Shown: piece after piece, positions 26,301 through 38,300 of the stretch
Position numbering within the stretch: the stretch's first letter is position 1
Layout of the letters: each line of letters begins with the position of its first letter
Source of the DNA: Isoperla grammatica
Taxonomy: Eukaryota; Arthropoda; Insecta; Plecoptera; Perlodidae
Length of the DNA stretch: 64,000 nt
Assembly (NCBI GenBank): GCA_945910005.1
Contig: OX246744.1
Span: 46,228,623-46,292,622 of the forward strand
Direction of reading: 5' to 3'
Made by a program: the position numbers and the translations under genes
Notes under the pieces: model-generated
What the model was told of the DNA's origin: nothing
The model's input: only the letters and a program-made list of their open reading frames with translations
Database searches by the model: none

Positions 26301-29300
26301 ATTCCAATGTCTTGAGTCTTGTGCTCCACGACACTAGCGCTGTATGTGAGTCTAGAAAAAAGATGTACCACTACTATTCCAATGTCTTGAGTCTTGTGCT
26401 CCACGACACTAGCGCTGTATGAGAGTCTAGAGAAAAGATGTACCACTACTATTCCAATGTCTTGAGTCTTGTGCTCCACGACACTAGCGCTGTATGTGAG
26501 TCTAGAGAAAAGATGTACCACTACTATTCCAATGTCTTGAGTCTTGTGCTCCACGACACTAGCGCTATATGTGAGTCTAGAGAAAAGATGTACCACTACT
26601 ATTCCAATGTCTTGAGTCTTGTGCTCCACGACACTAGCGCTGTATGTGAGTCTAGAGAAAAGATGTACCACTACTATTCCAATGTCTTGAGTCTTGTGCT
26701 CCACGACACTAGCGCTGTATGTGAGTCTAGAGAAAAGATGTACCACTGCTATTCTTATGTCTTAAGTCTTGTCCTCCACGACACTAGCGCTGTATGTGAG
26801 TCTAGAGAAAAGATGTACCACTGCTATTCCAATGTCTTGAGTCTTGTGCTCCACGACACTAGCGCTGTATGTGGGTCTAGAGAAAAGATGTACCACTGCT
26901 ATTCCAATGTCTTGAGTCTTGTGCTCCACGACACTAGCGCTGTATGTGAGTCTAGAGAAAAGATGTACCACTACTATTCCAATGTCTTGAGTCTTGTCCT
27001 CCACGACACTAGCGCTGTATGTGAGTCTAGAGAAAAGATGTACCACTACTATTCCTATGTCTTGAGTCTTGTGCTCCACGACACTAGCGCTGTATGAGAG
27101 TCTAGAGAAAAGATGTACCACTACTATTCCAATGTCTTGAGTCTTGTGCTCCACGACACTAGCGCTGTATATGAGTCTAGAGAAAAGATGTACCACTACT
27201 ATTCCAATGTCTTGAGTCTTGTCCTCCACGACACTAGCGCTGTATGTGAGTCTAGAGAAAAGATGTACCACTACTATTCCAATGTCTTGAGTCTTGTGCT
27301 CCACGACACTAGCGCTGTATGTGAGTCTAGAGAAAAGATGTACCACTGCTATTCCAATGTCTTGAGTCTTGTGATCCACGACACTAGCGCTGTATGTGAG
27401 TCTACAGGAAAGATGTACCACTACTATTCCAATGTCTTGAGTCTTGTGCTCCACGACACTAGCTCTGTATGTAAGTCTAGAGAAAAGATGTACCACTGCT
27501 ATTCCAATGTCTTGAGTCTTGTGCTCCACGACACTAGCGCTGTATGTGAGTCTAGAGAAAAGATAAACCACAACTGTTCCAATGTCTTAAGTCTTGTGCT
27601 CCACGACACTAGCGCTGTATGTGAGTCGAGAGAAAAGATGTACCACTGCTATTCCAATGTCTTGAGTCTTGTGCTCCACGACACTAGCGCTGTATGTGAG
27701 TCTAGAGAAAAGATGTACCACTTCTATTTCAATGTCTTGAGTCTTGTCCTCCACGACACTAGCGCTGTATATGTGAGTCTAGAGAAAAGATGTACCACTA
27801 CTATTCCAATGTCTTGAGTCTTGTGCTCCACGACACTAGCGCTGTATGTGAGTCTAGAGAAAAGATGTACCACTACTATTCCAATGTCTTGAGTCTTGTG
27901 CTCCACGACACTAGCGCTGTATGTGAGTCTAGAGAAAAGATGTACCACTACTATTCCAATGTCTTGAGTCTTGTGCTCCACGACACTAGCGCTGTATGTG
28001 AGTCTAGAGAAAAGATGTACCACTACTATTCCAATGTCTTGAGTCTTGTGCTCCACGACACTAGCGCTGTATGTGAGTCTAGAGAAAAGATGTACCACTA
28101 CTATTCCAATGTCTTGAGTCTTGTGCTCCACGACACTAGCGCTGTATATGTGAGTCTAGAGAAAAGATGTACCACTACTATTCCAATGTCTTGAGTCTTG
28201 TGCTCCACGACACTAGCGCTGTATGTGAGTCTAGAGAAAAGATGTACCACTACTATTCCAATGTCTTGAGTCTTGTGCTCCACGACACTAGCGCTGTATG
28301 TGAGTCTAGAGAAAAGATGTACCACTACTATTCCAATGTCTTGAGTCTTGTGCTCCACGACACTAGCGCTGTATGTGAGTCTAGAGAAAAGATGTACCAC
28401 TACTATTCCAATGTCTTGAGTCTTGTGCTCCACGACACTAGCGCTGTATGTGAGTCTAGAGAAAAGATGTACCACTACTATTCCAATGTCTTGAGTCTTG
28501 TGCTCCACGACACTAGCGCTGTATGTGAGTCTAGAGAAAAGATGATCCACTACTATTCCAATGTCTTAAGTCTTGTGCTCCACGACACTAGCGCTGTATG
28601 TGAGTCTAGAGAAAAGATGTACCACTACTATTCCAATGTCTTGAGTCTTGTGCTCCACGACACTAGCGCTGTATGTGAGTCTAGAGAAAAGATGTACCAC
28701 TACTATTCCAATGTCTTGAGTCTTGTGCTCCACGACACTAGCGCTGTATGTGAGTCTAGAGAAAAGATGTACCACTACTATTCCAATGTCTTGAGTCTTG
28801 TGCTCCACAACACTAGCGCTGTATGTGAGTCTAGAGAAAAGATGTACCACTACTATTCCAATGTCTTGAGTCTTGTGCTCCACGACACTAGCGCTGTATG
28901 TGAGTCTAGAGAAAAGATGTACCACTGCTATTCCAATGTCTTGAGTCTTGTGCTCCACGACACTAGCGCTGTATGTGAGTCTAGAGAAAAGATGATCCAC
29001 TACTATTCCAATGTCTTAAGTCTTGTGCTCCACGACACTAGCGCTGTATGTGAGTCTAGAGAAAAGATGTACCACTACTATTCCAATGTCTTGAGTCTTG
29101 TGCTCCACGACACTAGCGCTGTATGTGAGTCTAGAGAAAAGATGTACCACTACTATTCCAATGTCTTGAGTCTTGTGCTCCACAACACTAGCGCTGTATG
29201 TGAGTCTAGAGAAAAGATGTACCACTACTATTCCAATGTCTTAAGTCTTGTGCTCCACGACACTAGCGCTGTATGTGAGTCTAAAGAAAAGATGTACCAC

Positions 29301-32300
29301 TACTATTCCAATGTCTTAAGTCTTGTGCTCCACGACACTAGCGCTGTATGTGAGTCTAAAGAAAAGATGTACCACTACTATTCCAATGTCTTGAGTCTTG
29401 TGCTCCACGACACTAGCGCTGTATGGGAGTCTAGAGAAAAGATGATCCACTACTATTCCAATGTCTTGAGTCTTGTGCTCCACGACACTAGCGCTGTATG
29501 TGAGTCTAGAGAAAAGATGATCCACTGCTATTCCAATGTCTTGAGTCTTGTCCTCCACGACACCAGCGCTGATGTGAGTCTAGAGAAAAGATTTACCACT
29601 ACTATTCCAATGTCTTGAGTCTTGTGCTCCACGACACTAGCGCTGTATGTAAGTCTAGAGAAAAGATGTACCACTACTATTCCAATGTCTTGAGTCTTGT
29701 CCTCCACGACACTAGCGCTGTATGTGAGTCTAGAGAAAAGATGTACCACTGCTATTCCAATGTCTTGAGTCTTGTGCTCCACGACACTAGCGCTGTATGT
29801 GAGTCTAGAGAAAAGATGTACCACTACTATTCCAATGTCTTGAGTCTTGTGCTCCACGACACTAGCGCTGTATGTGAGTCTAGAGAAAAGATGTACCACT
29901 GCTATTCCAATGTCTTGAGTCTTGTGCTCCACGACACTAGCGCTGTATGTGAGTCTAGAGAAAAGATGTACCACTACTATTCCAATGTCTTGAGTCTTGT
30001 GCTCCACGACACTAGCGCTGTATGTGAGTCTAGAGAAAAGATGTACCACTGCTATTCCAATGTCTTGAGTCTTGTGCTCCACGACACTAGCGCTGTATGT
30101 GAGTCTAGAGAAAAGATGTACCACTGCTATTCCAATGTCTTGAGTCTTGTCCTCCACGACACTAGCGCTGTATGTGAGTCTAGAGAAAAGATGTACCACT
30201 ACTATTCCAATGTCTTGAGTCTTGTCCTCCACGACACTAGCGCTGTATGTGAGTCTAGAGAAAAGATGTACCACTACTATTCCAATGTCTTGAGTCTTGT
30301 CCTCCACGACACTAGCGCTGTATGTGAGTCTAGAGAAAAGATGTACCACTACTATTCCAATGTCTTGAGTCTTGTGCTCCACGACACTAGCGCTGTATGT
30401 GAGTCTAGAGAAAAGATGTACCACTGCCATTCCAATGTCTTGAGTCTTGTGCTCCACGACACTAGCGCTGTATGTGAGTCTAGAGAAAAGATGTACCACT
30501 ACTATTCCAATGTCTTGAGTCTTGTCCTCCACGACACTAGCGCTGTATGTGAGTCTAGAGAAAAGATGTACCACTACTATTCCAATGTCTTGATTCTTGT
30601 GCTCCACGACACTAGCGCTGTATGTGAGTCTAGAGAAAAGATGTACCACTGCTATTCCAATGTCTTGAGTCTTGTCCTCCACGACACTAGCGCTGTATGT
30701 GAGTCTAGAGAAAAGATGTACCACTACTATTCCAATGTCTTGAGTCTTGTGCTCCACGACACTAGCGCTGTATGTGAGTCTAGAGAAAAGATGTACAGCT
30801 GCTATTCCAATGTCTTGAGTCTTGTCCTCCACGACACTAGCGCTGTATGTGAGTCTAGAGAAAAGATGTACCACTGCTATTCCAATGTCTTGAGTCTTGT
30901 GCTCCACGACACTAGCGCTGTATGTGAGTCTAGAGAAAAGATGTACCACTACTATTCCAATGTCTTGAAAATGTGCTCCACGACACTAGCGCTGTATGTG
31001 AGTCTAGAGAAAAGATAGTCCACTACTATTCCAATGTCTTAAGTCTTGTCCTCCACGACACTAGCGCTGTATGTGAGTCTAGAGAAAAGATGTACCACTG
31101 CTATTCTAATGTCTTGAGTCTTGTGCTCCACGACACTAGCGCTGTATACGTGAGTCAAGAGAAAAGATGTACCACTACTATTCAAATGTCTTGAGTCTTG
31201 TGCTCCACGACACTAGCGCTGTATACGTGAGTCTAGAGAAAAGATGTACCACTGCTATTCTTATGTCTTGAGTTTTGTGCTCCACGACACTAGCGCTGTA
31301 TGTGAGTCTAGAGAAAAGATGTACCACTACTATTCCAATGTCTTGAGTCTTGTGCTCCACGACACTAGCGCTGTATGTGGGTCTAGAGAAAAGATGTACC
31401 ACTGCTATTCTTATGTCTTGAGTTTTGTGCTCCACGACACTAGCGCTGTATGTGAGTCTAGAGAAAAGATGTACCACTACTATTCCAATGTCTTGAGTCT
31501 TGTGCTCCACGACACTAGCGCTGTATGTGGGTCTAGAGAAAAGATGTACCACTGCTATTCTTATGTCTTGAGTTTTGTGCTCCACGACACTAGCGCTGTA
31601 TGTGGGTCTAGAGAAAAGATGTACCACTGCTATTCTTATGTCTTGAGTTTTGTGCTCCACGACACTAGCGCTGTATGTGGGTCTAGAGAAAAGATGTACC
31701 ACTGCTATTCTTATGTCTTGAGTTTTGTGCTCCACGACACTAGCGCTGTATGTGAGTCTAGAGAAAAGATGTACCACTACTATTCCAATGTCTTGAGTCT
31801 TGTCCTCCACGACACTAGCGCTGTATGTGAGTCTAGAGAAAAGATGATCCACTACTATTCCAATGTCTTGAGTCTTGTCCTCCACGACACTAGCGCTGTA
31901 TGTGAGTCTAGAGAAAAGATGTACCACTGCTATGCCAATGTCTTGAGTCTTGTGCTCCACGACACTAGCGCTGTATGTGAGTCTAGAGAAAAGATGATCC
32001 ACTACTAATCCAATGTCTTGAGTCTTGTGCTCCACGACACTAGCGCTGTATGTGAGTCTAGAGAAAAGATGTACCACTACTATTCCAATGTCTTGAGTCT
32101 TGTCCTCCACAACACTAGCGCTGTATACGTGAGTCTAGAGAAAAGTTGTACCACTGCTTTTCTATTGTCTTGAGTCTTGTGCTCCACGACCCTAGCGCTG
32201 TATGTGAGTCTAGAGAAAAGATGTACCACTGCTTTTCTATTGTCTTGAGTCTTGTGCTCCACGACGCAAGCGCTGTATGTGAGTCTAGAGAAAAGATGTA

Positions 32301-35300
32301 CCACTGCTATTCCAATGTCTTGAGTCTTGTGCTCCACGACACAAGCGCTGTATGTGAGTCTAGAGAAAAGATGTACCACTACTATTCCAATGTCTTGAGT
32401 CTTGTCCTCCACGACACTAGGACTGTATGTGAGTCTAGAGAAAAGATGTACCACTACTATTCCAATGTCTTGAGTCTTGTGCTCCACGACACTAGCGCTG
32501 TATGTGAGTCTAGAGAAAACATGTACCACTACTACTCCAATGTCTTGAGTCTTGTCCTCCACGACACTAGCGCTGTATGTGAGTCTAGAGAAAACATGTA
32601 CCACTACTACTCCAATGTCTTGAGTCTTGTCCTCCACGACACTAGCGCTGTATGTGAGTCTAGAGAAAACATGTACCACTACTATTCCAATGTCTTGAGT
32701 CTTGTGCTCCACGACACTAGCGCTGTATGTGAGTCTAGAGAAAAGATGTACCACTGCTATTCTATTGTCTTGAGTCTTGTGCTCCACGACACTAGCGCTG
32801 TATGTGAGTCTAGAGAAAACATGTACCACTACTACTCCAATGTCTTGAGTCTTGTCCTCCACGACACTAGCGCTGTATGTGAGTCTAGAGAAAACATGTA
32901 CCACTACTACTCCAATGTCTTGAGTCTTGTGCTCCACGACACTAGCGCTGTATGTGAGTCTAGAGAAAACATGTACCACTACTACTCCAATGTCTTGAGT
33001 CTTGTCCTCCACGACACTAGGACTGTATGTGAGTCTAGAGAAAAGATGTACCACTGCTATTCTAATGTCTTGAGTCTTGTCCTCCACGACACTAGCGCTG
33101 TATGTGAGTCTAGAGAAAAGATGTACCACTACTATTCTAATGTCTTGAGTCTTGTCCTCCACGACACTAGCGCTGTATGTGAGTCTAGAGAAAAGATGTA
33201 CCACTACTATTCCAATGTCTTGAGTCTTGTGCTGCACGACACTAGCGCTGTATGTGAGTCTAGAGAAAAGATGTACCACTACTATTCCAATGTCTTGAGT
33301 CTTGTCCTCCACGACACTAGCGCTGTATGTGAGTCTAGAGAAAAGATGTACCACTACTACTCCAATGTCTTGAGTCTTGTCCTCCACGACACTAGCGCTG
33401 TATGTGAGTCTAGAGAAAAGATGTACCACTGCTATTCTATTGTCTTGAGTCTTGTGCTCCACGACACTAGCGCTGTATGTGAGTCTAGAGAAAATATGTA
33501 CCACTACTATTCCAATGTCTTGAGTCTTGTCCTCCACGACACTAGCGCTGTATGTGAGCCTAGAGAAAACATGTACCACTACTATTCCAATGTCTTGAGT
33601 CTTGTGCTCCACGACACTAGCGCTGTATGTGAGTCTAGAGAAAAGATGTACCACTACTATTCCAATGTCTTGAGTCTTGTCCTCCACGACACTAGCGCTG
33701 TATGTGAGTCTAGAGAAAAGATGTACCACTACTATTCTAATGTCTTGAGTCTTGTCCTCCACGACACTAGCGCTGTACGTGAGTCTAGAGAAAAGATGTA
33801 CCACTGCTATTCCAATGTCTTGAGTCTTGTCCTCCACGACACTAGCGCTGTACGTGAGTCTAGAGAAAAGATGTACCACTACTATTCCAATGTCTTGAGT
33901 CTTGTCCTCCACGACACTAGCGCTGTACGTGAGTCTAGAGAAAAGATGTACCACTGCTATTCTAATGTCTTGAGTCTTGTCCTCTACGACACTAGCGCTG
34001 TACGTGAGTCTAGAGAAAAGATGTACCACTGCTATTCCAATGTCTTGAGTCTTGTCCTCCACGACACTAGCGCTGTATGTGAGCCTAGAGAAAAGATGTA
34101 CCACTACTATTCCAATGTCTTGAGTCTTGTTCTCCACGACACTAGGACTGTATGTGAGTCTAGAGAAAAGATGTACCACTACTATTCCAATGTCTTGAGT
34201 CTTGTTCTCCACGACACTAGCGCTGTATGTGAGTCTAGAGAAAAGATGTACCACTGCTATTCTAATGTCTTGAGTCTTGTCCTCCACGACACTAGGACTG
34301 TATGTGAGTCTAGAGAAAAGATGTACCACTGCTATTCCAATGTCTTGAGTCTTGTGCTCCACGACACTAGCGCTGTATACGTGAGTCTAGAGAAAAGATG
34401 TACCACTACTATTCCAATGTCTTGAGTCTTGTGCTCCACGACACTAGCGCTGTATACGTGAGTCTAGAGAAAAGATGTACCACTGCTATTCCAATGTCTT
34501 GAGTCTTGTGCTCCACGACACTAGCGCTGTATGTGAGTCTAGAGAAAAGATGTACCACTACTATTCCAATGTCTTGAGTCTTGTGCTCCACAACACTAGC
34601 GCTGTATGTGAGTCTAGAGAAAAGATGTACCACTACTATTCCAATGTCTTGAGTCTTGTGCTCCACAACACTAGCGCTGTATATGTGAGTCTAGAGAAAA
34701 GATGTACCACTATACTCTTCAAATGTCTTGAGTCTTGTGCTCCACGACACTAGCGCTGTATGTGAGTCTAGAGAAAACATGTACCACTACTACTCCAATG
34801 TCTTGAGTCTTGTCCTCCACGACACTAGCGCTGTATGTGAGTCTAGAGAAAAGATGTACCACTACTATTCCAATGTCTTGAGTCTTGTGCTCCACGACAC
34901 TAGCGCTGTATGTGAGTCTAGAGAAAAGATGTACCACTACTATTCCAATGTCTTGAGTCTTGTGCTCCACGACACTAGCGCTGTATGTGTGAGTCTAGAG
35001 AAAAGATGTACCACTACTATTCCAATGTCTTGAGTCTTGTGCTCCACGACACTAGCGCTGTATGTGAGTCTAGAGAAAAGATGTACCACTACTATTCCAA
35101 TGTCTTGAGTCTTGTGCTCCACGACACTAGCGCTGTATGTGAGTCTAGAGAAAAGATGTACCACTACTATTCCAATGTCTTGAGTCTTGTGCTCCACGAC
35201 ACTAGCGCTGTATGTGAGTCTAGAGAAAAGATGTACCACTACTATTCCAATGTCTTGAGTCTTGTGCTCCACGACACTAGCGCTGTATATGTGAGTCTAG

Positions 35301-38300
35301 AGAAAAGATGTACCACTACTATTCCAATGTCTTGAGTCTTGTGCTCCACGACACTAGCGCTGTATGTGAGTCTAGAGAAAAGATGTACCACTACTATTCC
35401 AATGTCTTGAGTCTTGTGCTCCACGACACTAGCGCTGTATGTGAGTCTAGAGAAAAGATGTACCACTACTATTCCAATGTCTTGAGTCTTGTGCTCCACG
35501 ACACTAGCGCTGTATATGTGAGTCTAGAGAAAAGATGTACCACTACTATTCCAATGTCTTGAGTCTTGTGCTCCACGACACTAGCGCTGTATGTGAGTCT
35601 AGAGAAAAGATGTACCACTACTATTCCAATGTCTTGAGTCGTGTGCTCCACGACACTAGCGCTGTATGTGAGTCTAGAGAAAAGATGATCCACTACTATT
35701 CCAATGTCTTGAGTCTTGTGCTCAACGACACTAGCGCTGTATGTGAGTCTAGAGAAAAGATGTACCACTGCTATTCTAATGTCTTTGAAGGTAAGCGAAG
35801 CGCCGACCACCAGGACTCGTTCCTCAACCTCAAGACGCAGGAGGGCGGCGATCCCGGGGGGTCGGCGAAGCAGCTCAAGGCCGTCAACGAGGAGCTTGAC
35901 GAACACAACCAGCGCGCGATACAACTGCGCAACATGGACGTCAAGGTTAGTCAAGGACCCTTGGATAGAAGTTATCACGGACCTCTAGATCAATTCTGAA
36001 AATCGTCTTTTGATAGGTGATTGTGAGTGGATTGGTGGGGGAGCTGGAGCCCGATTCTCTAAACCTGTGGTAAATTTCTCACCGGTTTCTGTCGTTACGG
36101 AAGGCGAATGGATGGCTGTGATTGGGTCACAGCCTTCTCATAACGACCAAAACCGGTGATCACCTTATCGTTGACCATAGAGATTCAAGGCCCTGGTCTA
36201 GTGGTTGGCATCCCTGCTTCCAATACGGTCGCGCGGGTTCGAATCCTGCTTCAGGCAGAAGTTTTTTTATGGATTCAATTCCATCTGACTTATTAGCTTA
36301 GGAATATAAGTATAAACAGTGATTTTGAAGCCGTCGTATTATAGCACAACGAAGCACTCAATAAATTCATTGTTCTGAATCAGCCTTGTTGATTCTGGCA
36401 TTTGTCCGCAGGTGTTCGCGCTGTCCAATCACTGATTCACATATTTCACATATTTAAAATATAAAGATCCCCAGTTGGTTATCGCTCACTCGTCGACGGT
36501 GTTTGGAGCCTACAGGTTCGGCTCAGTCGCTTTAAAGTAAAGTCCCCCACTGAAAATTAGTTATGTAACTGCGTGGATAGACTCTAATTAATATGAATTG
36601 ATCGAAATGCAGTCCACATCCCCCTTTTTCCTACCTTTCCCTTTTCCTCCCCTTCCACTTTTCCTCCCCGCCCTCCTGCGTGCCTCTTTCCTCCAAACAT
36701 CTTCATATTTCATCCACTCATCGTCTCGATTAGCCAAGTTGCAAAAATGTGGGACGTAATTAACCCACATATCAATCGATTTATTTTATTTATTTAAGGT
36801 GGGGCCGCAGGTGGCGGAGGTTGCCAAACTCATTGAGCAGTCGCGCCAAAAGGACGCAAACAACAAGGACCGCGGTAGTCTGGTGTCGGCGGGGGTGGGG
36901 GGCGACGCGTCGCTCGAGCAACGCGTCAACGCGCCGCGCAAGAAGGCCGACAACGAGAACGCGTCGCCGACGCTCGCGAAGGAGGAGCGTACGAAACGCA
37001 GCGCGCATCATCGCCGTCAACGCGGCGACCTCGTGAACGCTACGCGCGACGTTGACGCGACCCTCGATTTGGCGCACTACCTGACGGGCTCGGGGGGCAA
37101 AGAAAACAGCAAGGTCGCCTACAAACCGGTTGTCGACTGGGAGGCCGGCGACCGGGAGCGCTTCCAAGAACTCCAGGCGCATCGTAAACTCAACGAATAC
37201 GGTTTCGACAACGACGCGAATCAGAGAATCGCCGGCAGCAACGCGGAGGGCGGCGAAGCCGACGTGAACAACAATGTCGGCATCGCGGAACCGAGAAGTA
37301 TCTTCGATAGCGGTGGCGAAAAGGAGACCTCGAGCGGTTTGACATCGGCCGACGAGAGTTCTGTGTCGGGCAAAGACAACCCGGCCGCGGACCTCGCGCA
37401 AAGGGGCAAACTGTTCGAGTTGTTGAAGATATCGAAAGACAAGTTCAACAACCCCGAAGCCGCCGGTAACGTGGACGTCGATGGGCGCTCTGCTCTGCTG
37501 CATCACTTGTATAAGAACCAAGACGCCGAAGAGGAACTCGTCAAACAGGTAAATAATCGCTCATATTTATTCCTACATCATTTAGTTGGGTCAAGGGGTG
37601 TTTCTACCATTAATATTTATATTAATAATACAAATTATGTAAGGAAATGGGCGAATTTAAGCAGCAGTGGCTTCTCTTAAATTTTGACCTCATCTAACCT
37701 AGGCTAACCTACAATCTAACATAACCTAGAGAACTGTCACGGCTAACAATGCCGGTACAACACAGAATAGAATGTTTACAAAGTACAATTTAACAAGAAC
37801 AATAGAGTATAAGATTTGAGTAACACACATTTAACAGGATATATAACAGCTAAGGAAAAACATGATTATATCATAACGCCTAGAGAAAGGCTAATTAATT
37901 AATGGCAAATACGACAAAAAATGTTTGGTGATTGCAAACGATATAAAGTTAGTAGTCTATATTATTGCTCATTGAGGGTGTGTTCCAACTTGACGTTTTT
38001 CGTAGTGGACTAAGCTTAGTTATACTAATCGAAAGGAAGTGACGTCACAAGCAGACGACCAATGCTCCTTATTTGGCTAGTGGTTAGTGGTTAGTGGGTA
38101 GTGGTCGAAAGTGTACACTACGACACCGACTAACCCACTAAACCAAGATGGTTGATACCAGCCATCACAGCTGATACTTTTAGGTTAGGAAAGTACCCAA
38201 CCAGTAAGTGGAAGTATTATTATCGTATTTATTTATATTAGATGATTAATAACAATAAACTTTGTATTAGCATACTAGGTGGCGTGCCCAAAGCTGTTAG

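Larger units (their letters stand above)
35946..36798. other. Gene 1 intron 2 with repeats
   Basis: Contains a foldback element (36048-36186), a tRNA-like SINE head (36189-36259), a block shared with 60604-60838 (36354-36592) and a pyrimidine-rich block (36600-36735) related to sequence at 39790-39880. The acceptor is (TTTAT)n-like, ATTTATTTAAG. Confidence 0.6.

Noticed and set aside
20741..35787. CRISPR-like regular repeats
   Set aside because: Units are contiguous without unique spacers and the DNA is eukaryotic with introns. It is a satellite.
20661..35999. Dozens of long open frames on both strands with 25-residue repeats (e.g. CESREKMYHCYSNVLSLVLH)
   Set aside because: They arise because the 75-bp satellite unit is divisible by three and lacks stops in these frames. 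Sense and antisense frames are equally open and no start or splice logic supports translation.
36189..36259. Functional tRNA gene
   Set aside because: Box A and B are present, but a full cloverleaf with acceptor pairing was not convincing, and the segment is followed by a dispersed repeat body, as in SINEs.
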